Notes under the pieces: model-generated
Databases searched by the model: none
Told to the model about the DNA's origin: nothing
The model's input: only the letters and a program-made list of their open reading frames with translations
Translations under genes and position numbers: made by a program
From: Rhizobium sp. CF080
Lineage (GTDB): Bacteria > Pseudomonadota > Alphaproteobacteria > Rhizobiales > Rhizobiaceae
DNA length: 64,000 bases
Reading direction: 5' to 3'
Assembly (NCBI RefSeq): GCF_000282095.2
Contig: NZ_AKKC02000016.1
Coordinates: 1 to 64,000, forward strand
In this document: positions 1 to 8,061 of the stretch, piece after piece
Numbering within the stretch: the stretch's first letter is position 1
How the letters are laid out: each line of letters opens with the position of its first letter

Positions 1-502
1 TTAAGCCGATCGGAGCATCTTCGGCACGGTTACGATCGGCAGGAACGTAACCTTTGCCGTTGTTGACCGTGAATTCCATGCGGATCTCGGCACCCTCGTC
101 GAGGGTGCAGATAACATGGTGCGGGTTGAGGATCTCGATATCGCCGACCGTCTGGATGTCGCCGGCGGTCACCGAGCCCGGGCCCTGCTTGCGCACGACC
201 ATGCGCTTTGCGTCATCGCCATCCATCTTGATGGCGATTTCCTTGATGTTGAGCACGATGTCCGTCACATCTTCCCGGACGCCCGGGATGGAGGAGAACT
301 CATGCAATACGCCATCGATCTGCACGGCGGTCACAGCCGCACCGCGCAGAGACGACAAAAGCACGCGACGAAGCGCGTTGCCAAGCGTCAGGCCGAAGCC
401 GCGCTCGAGGGGTTCGGCAACCAGGGTTACCTTGGTACGGCCGGAGGAGGAGAATTCCACCTTGTTCGGCTTGATCAGTTCCTGCCAGTTCTTCTGGATC
501 AT
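1..502 (-). CDS. rpoA: RNA polymerase alpha subunit, N-terminal part (cut by window edge)
   Basis: This is the start of the RNA polymerase alpha subunit, whose N-terminal domain dimerises and nucleates assembly of core polymerase. The gene runs off the left edge, so only 167 codons are present. The start MIQKNWQELIKPNK and the dimerisation helix GFGLTLGNALRR (residues 35-46) are typical; the C-terminal domain is missing only because the window ends. It is the last visible gene of the secY-adk-rpsM-rpsK-rpoA unit and lies 198 nt after rpsK. The rpsD gene that sits here in Escherichia coli is absent, which is usual in Alphaproteobacteria. Confidence 0.97.
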   Translation of the reverse strand, partial: MIQKNWQELIKPNKVEFSSSGRTKVTLVAEPLERGFGLTLGNALRRVLLSSLRGAAVTAVQIDGVLHEFSSIPGVREDVTDIVLNIKEIAIKMDGDDAKRMVVRKQGPGSVTAGDIQTVGDIEILNPHHVICTLDEGAEIRMEFTVNNGKGYVPADRNRAEDAPIGL

Positions 503-522
503 GACTCAATAACCTTCCGTTC

Positions 523-547
523 GTTGCCACCATCCAATCGTGGCAAC
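523..547 (-). other. Stem-loop in the rpoA leader
   Basis: An 8-bp perfect inverted repeat (gttgccac at 523-530, gtggcaac at 540-547) with a 9-nt loop lies about 20 nt upstream of the rpoA start in the 198-nt rpsK-rpoA spacer. No T-run follows it on the minus strand, so it reads as an mRNA leader structure rather than a terminator. Its function is unknown. Confidence 0.4.
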
Positions 548-700
548 CGAGCATGAGGAGCACCGATCGGGACAATGCCCATCGGCGATATGGGTAAAGC
601 CGCCGAACCTCTTGAGGAGGGTCAGGCGGCTATTCCCGAGTTCAGACAGAGGCCACCAATTCCCAACACGAGATCCGGCAGCCTCTTCGATTTCCGACAA

Positions 701-1090
701 TCAGACGCGGCGCTTCTTGCGCGGGCGGCAGCCGTTGTGCGGGATCGGGGTAACGTCGCGGATCGAGGTGATCATGAAGCCGGCAGCCTGCAGAGCGCGC
801 AGAGCCGATTCACGGCCGGAACCCGGGCCGCAGACTTCGACTTCCAGCGACTTCATGCCATGCTCCTGAGCCTTCTTGGCGCAGTCTTCGGCAGCGATCT
901 GAGCGGCGAACGGGGTCGACTTGCGCGAACCCTTGAAGCCCTTTGCACCAGCGGACGACCAGGCAATCGCATTGCCCTGCGCGTCGGTGATGGTGATCAT
1001 CGTGTTGTTGAAGGTAGAATTGACGTGGGCAACGCCCGACGTGATATTTTTACGCTCGCGTCTACGGACGCGGGTGGCTTCCTTGGCCAT
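701..1090 (-). CDS. rpsK: 30S ribosomal protein S11
   Basis: S11 binds 16S rRNA in the platform of the 30S subunit near the mRNA exit path. The 129-residue product has the usual length and the family core GVAHVNSTFNNTMITITD (about residues 19-36), followed by the C-terminal basic tail GCRPRKKRRV. The ATG at 1090 is the only sensible start. It follows rpsM after a 122-nt spacer that contains a heptad-repeat palindrome (1144-1206), an unusual interruption between two genes normally packed tightly. It is presumably cotranscribed with rpsM and rpoA. Confidence 0.97.
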   Translation of the reverse strand: MAKEATRVRRRERKNITSGVAHVNSTFNNTMITITDAQGNAIAWSSAGAKGFKGSRKSTPFAAQIAAEDCAKKAQEHGMKSLEVEVCGPGSGRESALRALQAAGFMITSIRDVTPIPHNGCRPRKKRRV

Positions 1091-1143
1091 TTTATCCCTT
1101 TCGTTGATCTCTGCACCGCCGTAATTCCAGCGGCTCCACCTTG

Positions 1144-1206
1144 GAGTGAGTAGTCAATAGTGATTAGTGAGCAGGAACCAATCACTGCTCACCAACAACT
1201 AATCAC
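1144..1206. repeat. Heptanucleotide-repeat palindrome between rpsM and rpsK
   Basis: Four consecutive heptads (gagtgag, tagtcaa, tagtgat, tagtgag; 1144-1171) are followed by a second half that reads as heptads on the other strand. The two halves form a hairpin: inner 8-bp arms 1167-1174 and 1185-1192, outer 7-bp arms 1160-1166 and 1200-1206. It is AT-rich compared with the genes on either side. It resembles the short AGTGA/TTAGTGA-type intergenic heptad repeats found scattered in rhizobial genomes. It lies in transcribed RNA 7 nt downstream of the rpsM stop. Confidence 0.6.
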
Positions 1207-1212
1207 CCCAAA

Positions 1213-1581
1213 TTACTTCTTCTTACCAGCGATCGCCTTTGCCGGACCCTTGCGGGTGCGGGCATTGGTGTGCGTGCGCTGACCGCGGACCGGAAGGCCA
1301 CGGCGATGACGCAGGCCGCGATAGCAGCCAAGGTCCATCAGACGCTTGATGTTCATCGCGGTATCGCGACGAAGGTCACCTTCGACCTGGTAGTCGCGGT
1401 CGATGGTTTCGCGGATCTGCAGGATTTCCGAGTCCGTCAGCTGATGGACGCGCTTTTCAGCCGGAAGACCGACCTTCTCCATGATTTCCGATGCGAATTT
1501 CGGGCCGATCCCGTGAATGTAGGTCAGCGCGATGACAACGCGCTTCGCAGTCGGGATGTTGACGCCAGCGATACGTGCCAC
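1213..1581 (-). CDS. rpsM: 30S ribosomal protein S13
   Basis: S13 sits in the 30S head, contacts the P-site tRNA and forms bridges to the 50S subunit. The 122-residue product begins (M)ARIAGVNIPTAKRVVIAL and ends in the basic tail GPAKAIAGKKK; the central RGLRHRRGLPVRGQRT matches the family. The start is a GTG at 1581 with an AAGGAGA ribosome-binding site about 6 nt upstream; the longer open frame to 1683 has no support. rpmJ, which lies near here in Escherichia coli, is absent from the 238-nt gap to adk. Confidence 0.97.
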   Translation of the reverse strand: MARIAGVNIPTAKRVVIALTYIHGIGPKFASEIMEKVGLPAEKRVHQLTDSEILQIRETIDRDYQVEGDLRRDTAMNIKRLMDLGCYRGLRHRRGLPVRGQRTHTNARTRKGPAKAIAGKKK

Positions 1582-1819
1582 GCCTATTCTCCTTGTTCCA
1601 GTTGCCATCCGGCAAGTGGTACTTCTTCCATGAAAGCAGCCTGATATGGGCCGCCAGTTCAAACACCATACGGAACAGGTCAAAACGACCGGTCTCGGAT
1701 GTCCTTGCGGGAAATCCGCGCCGATCGCTAAAGCTGTCGCGAGTTGGCGCGGTGTTTAACGGAATCAGCGCTGAAATGCAACTGCTCCGCCCAAGATTCT
1801 TTAACAGATCGATGACGGC

Positions 1820-2470
1820 TCAAAGATCCGCCAGGATATTTTCGATGTCGGCCGTAACCTTGTCCATGTCCGCCATGCCGTCGACAGCCTTGAGCTTGCC
1901 CTTGGCATGGTAGTAGCCGAGAAGCGGCGAGGTTTCCTTGTAGTAGACCTCGAGTCGCTTGGTCATGGTCTCGGCGTTGTCGTCGGGACGGCGTTTGAAA
2001 TGCGTCGAACCGCACTTGTCGCAGACGCCTTCCTGGGACGGCTTCTTGTCCGTGTCGTGATAAGTCGTGCCGCACTTCGCGCAGGAATAGCGACCCGCGA
2101 CGCGGCGCACGAGCTCCTTGTCGTCGACACGCAGTTCGATGACGACGGAAAGATCGAGACCCTTGGCTTTCAGCATTGCCTCGGTCGCATCCGCCTGCAC
2201 GAGCGTGCGCGGAAAACCGTCGAGGATGAAGCCGTTGGCGCAATCGGGCTGGTCGATACGCTCGGAGACGATCGCATTGACGATCTCGTCGGAGACGAGG
2301 TTGCCGGCATCCATGACGGCCTTGGCGCGCTTGCCCACTTCCGTCTCGGCGGCTACCGCCGCACGCAGCATATCGCCCGTGGAGAGCTGCGGGATGCCGT
2401 GCTTCTCCACGATCCGCTGGGCCTGGGTCCCCTTCCCCGCGCCCGGCGGTCCTAAAAGAATCAGTCTCAT
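1820..2470 (-). CDS. adk: Adenylate kinase
   Basis: Adenylate kinase interconverts ATP + AMP and 2 ADP in the cytoplasm. The 216-residue protein has the P-loop GPPGAGKGT (residues 7-15), the AMP-site motif DGFPRT (84-89) and a long LID domain. The LID carries four cysteines, C130, C133, C150 and C153, the pattern of zinc-binding LIDs, which are common in Gram-positive bacteria and many Alphaproteobacteria. The start codon overlaps the secY stop (ATGA, 2467-2470), so translation is probably coupled. It lies between secY and rpsM. Confidence 0.97.
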   Translation of the reverse strand: MRLILLGPPGAGKGTQAQRIVEKHGIPQLSTGDMLRAAVAAETEVGKRAKAVMDAGNLVSDEIVNAIVSERIDQPDCANGFILDGFPRTLVQADATEAMLKAKGLDLSVVIELRVDDKELVRRVAGRYSCAKCGTTYHDTDKKPSQEGVCDKCGSTHFKRRPDDNAETMTKRLEVYYKETSPLLGYYHAKGKLKAVDGMADMDKVTADIENILADL

Positions 2471-3807
2471 CGTCCCCTCTTTCCTCCGCGCAGTTTCGAC
2501 TTCTTGATCAGACCCTCATACTGCTGCGCAATGAGGTGCCCCTGAATCTGTGCTACCGTATCGAGGGTTACACTGACAACAATCAAAAGCGAAGTCCCAC
2601 CAAGGGCTAATGGCACGCCGGTGCGGGCCACCAGGAATTCCGGCAGGATGCAGACGAAGACAAGGTAGATCGCGCCGATGACCGTGATGCGGGTCAGCAC
2701 ATAATCGATGTATTCAGCCGTGCGCTCGCCCGGACGGATGCCCGGGATGAAGCCGCCATGCTTCTTCAGATTGTCGGCAGTGTCCTTCGGATTGAAGACG
2801 ATCGCCGTGTAGAAGAAGGCGAAGAAGGCGATCAGCAGGCCGTAGAACAGCATGAACAGCGGCTGGCCATGGCCGAGCGCCGAGATGATCATGGTTGCCC
2901 AGTCCGGCAGGCCGGCATTGCCGGCAAAGCCTGCGGCCGTCGCCGGCAGAAGCAGAAGCGACGAGGCGAAGATCGCCGGGATGACGCCCGAGGTATTGAG
3001 CTTCAGCGGCAGGTGCGACGTATCGCCCTGGAACATGCGGTTGCCGACCTGGCGCTTCGGATACTGGATCAGCAGGCGGCGCTGGGCGCGCTCGACGAAG
3101 ACGATCAGCGCAATGACGCCGATGGCGACGATCAGGACGGTGAGAATCAGTGCCGTCGGCAAGGCGCCGGTGCGGCCGAGCTCGAGTGTGCCGGCGAGAG
3201 CCGTCGGCAGGCCGGCGGCAATGCCGGAGAAGATGATCAGCGAAATGCCGTTGCCGATGCCGCGCGAGGTGATCTGTTCGCCGAGCCACATCAGGAACAT
3301 GGTGCCGCCGAGCAGCGTCACGACCGTGGAAAGCTTGAAGAACCAGCCCGGATCGACCACCAGGCCCTGGCCGCTTTCGAGGCCGGCCGCGATGCCATAG
3401 GCCTGCAGCGTGCCGAGCAGCACCGTGCCGTAGCGGGTGTACTGGTTGATGATCTTGCGGCCGGCTTCGCCTTCCTTCTTGAGGTTCTCAAGCGAGGGGA
3501 CGACCGAGGTCATCAGCTGCACGATGATCGACGCGGAAATGTAGGGCATGATGCCGAGCGCGAAGATCGCCATGCGCTCCACTGCACCGCCCGAAAACAT
3601 GTTGAAAAGTCCGAGGATGCCGCCGGCCTGGCCGCGGAAGGCCTGGGCATAGGCTTCGGGGTTCAAGCCCGGAAGCGGAATGTGGGTGCCAAGGCGATAC
3701 ACGAGAAGTGCCGCAAGGGTAAACCAAAGCCGCTTCTTGAGGTCCTCCGCCTTGGCGAAGGTCGCAAAATTCAGATTGGAGGCAAGTTGTTCCGCTGCAG
3801 AAGCCAT
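2467..3807 (-). CDS. secY: Protein translocase subunit SecY
   Basis: SecY is the channel-forming subunit of the SecYEG translocon in the inner membrane. The 446-residue product has the usual length and about ten hydrophobic segments. Diagnostic stretches include RLGTHIPLPG near residue 40, the plug-region GGAVERMAIFALGIMPYISA, and RPGERTAEYIDYVLTR near the C-terminal third. Its partner secE is in this window at 31.3 kb. It starts 240 nt after rplO, and a strong terminator-like hairpin (4003-4039) separates the two, so secY-adk-rpsM-rpsK-rpoA probably also has its own promoter in that gap. Confidence 0.97.
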   Translation of the reverse strand: MASAAEQLASNLNFATFAKAEDLKKRLWFTLAALLVYRLGTHIPLPGLNPEAYAQAFRGQAGGILGLFNMFSGGAVERMAIFALGIMPYISASIIVQLMTSVVPSLENLKKEGEAGRKIINQYTRYGTVLLGTLQAYGIAAGLESGQGLVVDPGWFFKLSTVVTLLGGTMFLMWLGEQITSRGIGNGISLIIFSGIAAGLPTALAGTLELGRTGALPTALILTVLIVAIGVIALIVFVERAQRRLLIQYPKRQVGNRMFQGDTSHLPLKLNTSGVIPAIFASSLLLLPATAAGFAGNAGLPDWATMIISALGHGQPLFMLFYGLLIAFFAFFYTAIVFNPKDTADNLKKHGGFIPGIRPGERTAEYIDYVLTRITVIGAIYLVFVCILPEFLVARTGVPLALGGTSLLIVVSVTLDTVAQIQGHLIAQQYEGLIKKSKLRGGKRGR

Positions 3808-4002
3808 GCAATTCTCCGCCCGACCAATTCTCCGGCGGCGGGGGAAGTGCCGGGTCCGGAAAGCAGTCTAAAAATTCAGGTTCACAAAAACCGGGCGCGC
3901 AAGATTGCGAATGCAATCGGATGCCTCACCCTGTTTTCCGTATGATCCCGGTCAGGCGACCAACAGGATCGCTTCGGGATCGTGAGGCTCACATATGGAG
4001 AT

Positions 4003-4039
4003 AAAATCGCCCGGTGTGAAGCACAAACCGGGCGATTTT
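4003..4039. terminator. Intrinsic terminator after rplO (possibly bidirectional)
   Basis: A 12-bp perfect stem (4003-4014 pairing with 4028-4039) with a 13-nt loop begins 8 nt past the rplO stop. On the minus strand the 3' arm ends in TTTT; on the plus strand the arm ends in five Ts. It separates the spc-type genes from secY. Confidence 0.75.
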
Positions 4040-4047
4040 TAAACGAT

Positions 4048-4527
4048 TTATTCGGCTGCCGCTTCGGCGACGACGAGCAGCTTGATCGAGCCACCGGTCT
4101 TCTCGATCTTCTCGACGGCAGCCTTGGAGGCACCGGCGACTTCGATCGAAACCTTGGCGGTCAGCTCGCCGTCGGCGAGGATGCGAACGCCGTCCTTCGG
4201 GCGACGGATGACGCCGGCAGCCTTGAGGGCAGCAGCATCGATCGTTGCCTTTGGGTCAAGCTTCTTGGCATCGATCGCGGTCTGGATACGGCCGAGCGAA
4301 ACGGTGGCGTATTCAGACTTGAAGATGTTGGTGAAGCCGCGCTTCGGCAGGCGACGATAGATCGGCATCTGGCCGCCTTCGAAGCCCTTGATCGCCACGC
4401 CTGAACGGGCCTTCTGACCCTTCACGCCACGACCGCCGGTCTTGCCCTTGCCGGAACCGATACCGCGACCTACGCGGATACGGTCCTTGGAAGAGCCTTC
4501 GTTGTCCTTGATCTCATTCAGTTTCAT
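4048..4527 (-). CDS. rplO: 50S ribosomal protein L15
   Basis: L15 is a late-assembly protein of the 50S subunit that binds 23S rRNA. The product starts MKLNEIKDNEGSSKDRIRVG, and the glycine-rich RNA-binding region GRGIGSGKGKTGGRGVKG is clear. I chose the ATG at 4527 (159 residues) because GGAGGA lies about 9 nt upstream; a TTG two codons earlier lies inside that spacer. It follows rpmD by 16 nt and is the last gene before the hairpin at 4003-4039, so it appears to end a transcription segment. Confidence 0.96.
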   Translation of the reverse strand: MKLNEIKDNEGSSKDRIRVGRGIGSGKGKTGGRGVKGQKARSGVAIKGFEGGQMPIYRRLPKRGFTNIFKSEYATVSLGRIQTAIDAKKLDPKATIDAAALKAAGVIRRPKDGVRILADGELTAKVSIEVAGASKAAVEKIEKTGGSIKLLVVAEAAAE

Positions 4528-4543
4528 GGTCAATTCCTCCGTC

Positions 4544-4756
4544 TCACTTCTCGTCGACGACGCGAACGAGATGCTGGACAGCCCGGATCATGCCACGAAC
4601 GGAAGGCGTATCTTCCAGGGTGCGGGTCCGGTGCATCTTGTTAAGTCCGAGACCGATCAGCGTCTGGCGCTGGACGTCCGGGCGGCGGATGGGGCTACCG
4701 ATCTGCTCGACGGTAACCGTCTTCTTGGCTTCTGCCTGAGTGGCTTTCTTGGCCAT
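4544..4756 (-). CDS. rpmD: 50S ribosomal protein L30
   Basis: L30 is a small 50S protein. The 70-residue product carries the family motif TLIGLGLNKMHRTRTLEDTP and ends in HLVRVVDEK. It has a slightly extended N-terminus (MAKKATQAEAKKTVTVEQ) compared with the 59-residue Escherichia coli protein. It sits between rpsE (11 nt upstream) and rplO (16 nt downstream), the standard spc order. L30 is absent from some bacteria, so its presence here is informative. Confidence 0.96.
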   Translation of the reverse strand: MAKKATQAEAKKTVTVEQIGSPIRRPDVQRQTLIGLGLNKMHRTRTLEDTPSVRGMIRAVQHLVRVVDEK

Positions 4757-4767
4757 TATCGCTCTCC

Positions 4768-5337
4768 TTATTCTTCCTGCGCATTGCCGGAAGCGGCGCG
4801 GCGAGCCTGAAGCGTTGCATACTTGATGCCACGCTGAGCCGCTACGTCCTTCGGATGCACCTGATGCTTCAGGGCGTCGAACGTGGCGCGAACCATGTTG
4901 TAGGGGTTCGACGAACCGGTCGACTTGGCGACGACGTCATGGACGCCGAGCGTTTCGAATACGGCGCGCATCGGGCCGCCGGCGATGATGCCGGTACCAG
5001 CCTTGGCCGAGCGCAGCAGAACCTTGCCGGCGCCGTGACGGCCGTTGACATCGTGATGCAGCGTACGGCCGTCGCGCAGCGGTACGAAGATCAGATCGCG
5101 CTTTGCGCTTTCGGTCGCCTTGCGGATGGCTTCCGGCACTTCGCGTGCCTTGCCATGGCCGAAGCCGACGCGGCCCTTCTGGTCGCCGACGACGACGAGA
5201 GCTGCGAAACCAAAACGACGGCCGCCCTTGACGACCTTGGCGACGCGGTTGATCGCGACCAGCTTGTCGACGAATTCGCTATCGCGCTCTTCGCGGCTCT
5301 GGCGATCTTCGCGCTGGCCTCTTCTTTCTTGTGCCAT
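4768..5337 (-). CDS. rpsE: 30S ribosomal protein S5
   Basis: S5 lies on the solvent side of the 30S body and helps decoding accuracy (ram mutations occur in this protein). The 189 residues include VVGDQKGRVGFGHGKAREVPE and VNGRHGAGKVLLRSAKAGTGI, which form the double-stranded RNA-binding-like N domain and the start of the C domain. The N-terminus (MAQERRGQREDRQSREERDSE) is a charged extension typical of Alphaproteobacteria. It follows rplR after an unusually long 151-nt spacer with a strong stem-loop (5447-5484). Confidence 0.97.
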   Translation of the reverse strand: MAQERRGQREDRQSREERDSEFVDKLVAINRVAKVVKGGRRFGFAALVVVGDQKGRVGFGHGKAREVPEAIRKATESAKRDLIFVPLRDGRTLHHDVNGRHGAGKVLLRSAKAGTGIIAGGPMRAVFETLGVHDVVAKSTGSSNPYNMVRATFDALKHQVHPKDVAAQRGIKYATLQARRAASGNAQEE

Positions 5338-5446
5338 TGTTCTTTTCCTTTTTCTTTTCCGGGTGCAATGGGCAATTTCCGGGAGCCAACCATCCCCTGC
5401 CCGTGAAGGACTAGAATGGAACGACTGATGCGTGCGGCGAACCGCA

Positions 5447-5484
5447 TTTCGCCCGCCTCCCCTTCTTCGGGGATGCGGGCGAAA
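5447..5484. other. Strong stem-loop between rplR and rpsE
   Basis: A 10-bp perfect stem (5447-5456 with 5475-5484) encloses a second 4-bp GC stem (5459-5462 with 5469-5472). It begins 4 nt past the rplR stop inside the spc block. No T-tract follows on the minus strand, so a processing or stabilising element, or a partial attenuator, seems more likely than full termination. Confidence 0.5.
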
Positions 5485-5488
5485 ATTC

Positions 5489-5851
5489 TTAGAAGCTCAG
5501 GCCGCCTTCGCGGGCAGCTTCGGCAAGCGCCTTGATGCGGCCGTGATAGATGAAGGCGCCGCGATCGAACACGACTTCCGTCACGCCGGCCTTGGTGGCG
5601 CGTTCTGCAACCAGCTTGCCGACAGCGGCAGCTGCCGCAACGTCAGCACCGGTCTTCAGCGACGTGCGCAGACCGGCATCGAGCGTGGAGGCGGCAGCAA
5701 GCGTGCGGCCGGCCACGTCATCGATAACCTGGACATAGATGTTCTTGGACGAGCGGTGAACCGACAGACGCGGACGGCCGTTTGCGACCTTCTTGATCTG
5801 GCGGCGAACACGGCTCGCACGCTTGGTGAGTGCTTCTTTTCTGGTAGCCAT
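5489..5851 (-). CDS. rplR: 50S ribosomal protein L18
   Basis: L18 binds 5S rRNA and helps attach it to the central protuberance of the 50S subunit. The 120-residue protein shows RPRLSVHRSSKNIYVQVIDD near the N-terminus and ends FDRGAFIYHGRIKALAEAAREGGLSF, the usual L18 ending (quoted here in parts: FDRGAF, YHGRIKALA, REGGL). It lies 12 nt after rplF. Downstream comes a 151-nt spacer before rpsE rather than the usual short gap. Confidence 0.97.
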   Translation of the reverse strand: MATRKEALTKRASRVRRQIKKVANGRPRLSVHRSSKNIYVQVIDDVAGRTLAAASTLDAGLRTSLKTGADVAAAAAVGKLVAERATKAGVTEVVFDRGAFIYHGRIKALAEAAREGGLSF

Positions 5852-5863
5852 GATCCGTCGTCC

Positions 5864-6397
5864 TTACTTCTTCTTGCCTTCCTTGCGGACGATCCGTTCC
5901 TCAGCGTACTTGACGCCTTTGCCCTTGTAGGGCTCGGGACCGCGGTATTCGCGGATTTCCGCGGCAACCTGACCGACCTGCTGCTTATTGATGCCGGTGA
6001 CGACGATTTCCGTCGGCTTCGGCACGGCAATGGTGATGCCTTCCGGCGTCTGGTAGACGACGTCGTGGCTGAAGCCCAGCGCCAGCTGCAGGTTCTTGCC
6101 CTGCATGGATGCGCGGTAACCGACGCCGTTGATTTCGAGCTTGCGCTCAAAACCGTCCTTAACACCCTTCAGGATGTTTTCGATCATCGTGCGGGACATG
6201 CCCCACTTCGACCGAGCATCCTTGCTGTCGTTGACCGGAGTCACCGAAATGGCATTGTCTTCAAGTGCCAGCTTGATTTCGTCGTTTGCGACGAAGAAAA
6301 GCTCACCCTTCGGGCCCTTGGCAGTCACCTTCTGGCCATCAACAGTGGCCGTGATCCCTGCAGGAACCTGAACGGGCTTTTTACCGATACGAGACAT
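5864..6397 (-). CDS. rplF: 50S ribosomal protein L6
   Basis: L6 binds near the factor-binding site and the sarcin-ricin loop of 23S rRNA. The 177-residue product begins MSRIGKKPVQVPAGITATV and contains the second-domain signature PEPYKGKGVKYAEERIVRKEG close to the C-terminus. Length and ends match the family. It is 43 nt after rpsH, slightly wide for this operon, and 12 nt before rplR. Confidence 0.97.
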   Translation of the reverse strand: MSRIGKKPVQVPAGITATVDGQKVTAKGPKGELFFVANDEIKLALEDNAISVTPVNDSKDARSKWGMSRTMIENILKGVKDGFERKLEINGVGYRASMQGKNLQLALGFSHDVVYQTPEGITIAVPKPTEIVVTGINKQQVGQVAAEIREYRGPEPYKGKGVKYAEERIVRKEGKKK

Positions 6398-6440
6398 GTT
6401 TCAATCCTGTCTGTTCGCTATGGAGTTCCCCTACCCTGTC

Positions 6441-6839
6441 TTAGAAGACAGAGCAGAGAACCTCGCCACCAACGTTCTGTTCGCGAGCCTGGTGATCAGC
6501 CATCACACCCTTCGGGGTCGAAAGGATGGTGATGCCGAGGCCGTTCGAAACCTGCGGAATGGACTTCACCGAGACATAAACTCGGCGGCCCGGCTTGGAC
6601 ACGCGGCCGATCTCACGGATCACCGACGCGCCTTCATAGTACTTGAGTTCGATTTCGATCTCGGCCTTGCCGTTACCGTAATCGATTTCCGAATAACCGC
6701 GGATGTAGCCTTCAGCCTGCAGGACGTCGAGAACGCGGGCACGCAGCTTGGAAGCAGGCGTGGAAACGGTCGACTTGCGGCGGGCTGCGCCGTTGCGGAT
6801 ACGGGTGAGCATATCGCCCAAGGGATCAGTCATGGTCAT
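6441..6839 (-). CDS. rpsH: 30S ribosomal protein S8
   Basis: S8 is a primary 16S rRNA-binding protein and the translational repressor of the spc operon in Escherichia coli. The 132 residues include MTDPLGDMLTRIRNG at the N-terminus and the C-terminal core STPKGVMADHQAREQNVGGE. Two in-frame ATGs exist (6839 and 6833); 6839 has AAGGAG about 8 nt upstream and is preferred. It follows rpsN by 12 nt. I did not find a clear S8-binding mimic near rplE in this window. Confidence 0.97.
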   Translation of the reverse strand: MTMTDPLGDMLTRIRNGAARRKSTVSTPASKLRARVLDVLQAEGYIRGYSEIDYGNGKAEIEIELKYYEGASVIREIGRVSKPGRRVYVSVKSIPQVSNGLGITILSTPKGVMADHQAREQNVGGEVLCSVF

Positions 6840-6851
6840 CTAACGATCTCC

Positions 6852-7157
6852 TTACCAGCTCGACTTGACGATGCCCGGCACCTTGCCGAGATTGCCGAGC
6901 TCACGAAGCGCGATACGCGACATCCTGAGCTTGCGATAGAAAGCGCGCGGGCGACCGGTGACTTCGCAACGGTTGCGGATACGCGTCTTCGACCCATCGC
7001 GCGGCAGAGAAGCGAGCTTCAGAGTTGCCTTGAACCGTTCTTCGATGGAAAGTTCCTGGTTCATGATGGTTGCCTTCAGGGTCGCACGCTTGGCGGCCTG
7101 GTTGGCAACTGTCTTGCGGCGGCGCTTGTTCTTTTCAACTGCGCTGGTTTTCGCCAT
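6852..7157 (-). CDS. rpsN: 30S ribosomal protein S14
   Basis: S14 is part of the 30S head. At 101 residues this is the long, zinc-free type: the zinc CxxC pairs of the short form are absent. The C-terminal motif RCEVTGRPRAFYRKLRMSRI and ending GIVKSSW are diagnostic. It lies between rplE (33 nt upstream) and rpsH (12 nt downstream) in the classic spc order. Confidence 0.97.
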   Translation of the reverse strand: MAKTSAVEKNKRRRKTVANQAAKRATLKATIMNQELSIEERFKATLKLASLPRDGSKTRIRNRCEVTGRPRAFYRKLRMSRIALRELGNLGKVPGIVKSSW

Positions 7158-7190
7158 ATCGGAGTTCCTTTTAAACGCTCGTCGTTACGG

Positions 7191-7748
7191 TTACTGGCGG
7201 AACGGGAAGTTGAACTCTTTCAAGAGAGCCCGTGCTTCGTCGTCCTTGGTAGCCGTCGTGCAAACGATGATGTCCATGCCCCACATCTGATCAACCTTGT
7301 CGTAGTTGATCTCAGGGAACACAATGTGCTCCTTGATGCCCATGGCAAAGTTGCCACGGCCGTCAAAGCTCTTCGGGTTCAGGCCGCGGAAGTCGCGAAC
7401 GCGCGGAAGCGCGATGTTGATCAGACGGTCCAGGAATTCGTACATGCGTGCGCCGCGAAGCGTAACCTTGGCACCGATCGGCATGAATTCGCGAACCTTG
7501 AAGCCCGCGATGGAATTCCGTGCCTTGGTGATGACCGGCTTCTGGCCTGCAATGGCGGCCAGGTCGGCAGCAGCCACGGAAGGCTTCTTCGAGTCAGCCG
7601 TCGCTTCGCCAACACCCATGTTGATGACGATCTTGTCCAGCTTGGGGATCATCATGTCGTTGGAATAGGAGAACTGCTCCTTCAGCGCGGCGCGAATGCG
7701 GGAATTATATTCCGCCTTGAGCCGCGGCTCATACTTTGCCTCAGCCAT
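7191..7748 (-). CDS. rplE: 50S ribosomal protein L5
   Basis: L5 binds 5S rRNA and contacts P-site tRNA and the 30S head. The 185-residue product contains PKLDKIVINMGVGEA near residue 40 and GIKEHIVFPEINYDKVDQ near residue 140, both family signatures. Its start overlaps the end of rplX by 8 nt (7741-7748), so translation of the two is probably coupled. Confidence 0.97.
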   Translation of the reverse strand: MAEAKYEPRLKAEYNSRIRAALKEQFSYSNDMMIPKLDKIVINMGVGEATADSKKPSVAAADLAAIAGQKPVITKARNSIAGFKVREFMPIGAKVTLRGARMYEFLDRLINIALPRVRDFRGLNPKSFDGRGNFAMGIKEHIVFPEINYDKVDQMWGMDIIVCTTATKDDEARALLKEFNFPFRQ

Positions 7749-8049
7749 CGATCACATCTCCCGTACGCTTGGCCACACGCACCTTCTTGCCGTCGACGAC
7801 AGAGAAGCCAACGCGGGTCGGCTTGCCGTCTTTCGCGACGATCGCGATGTTCGACAGATGAATGGACGCTTCCTTGTTGATGATGCCGGCTTCCTGCGTC
7901 TGAGACTGACGCTGGTGGCGCTTCACCATGTTGATGCCACGCACGACGGCGCGGTCTTCCTTCGGCATGACCTGGAGGACTTCGCCGGTGCGGCCCTTGT
8001 CCTTGCCTGCCAATACGACGACGCTGTCGCCCTTCTTGATCTTGTTCAT
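7741..8049 (-). CDS. rplX: 50S ribosomal protein L24
   Basis: L24 is an assembly-initiator protein of the 50S subunit located near the exit tunnel. The 102 residues contain a KOW motif at the N-terminus (MNKIKKGDSVVVLAGKDKGR) and NMVKRHQRQSQTQEAGI in the middle. It is 12 nt downstream of rplN and overlaps rplE by 8 nt. Confidence 0.97.
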   Translation of the reverse strand: MNKIKKGDSVVVLAGKDKGRTGEVLQVMPKEDRAVVRGINMVKRHQRQSQTQEAGIINKEASIHLSNIAIVAKDGKPTRVGFSVVDGKKVRVAKRTGDVIDG

Positions 8050-8061
8050 CGCATGAGCTCC

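Noticed and set aside
1582..1819. rpmJ (L36), expected near rpsM
   Set aside because: No short Cys-rich L36 frame occurs here; the gene must be elsewhere.
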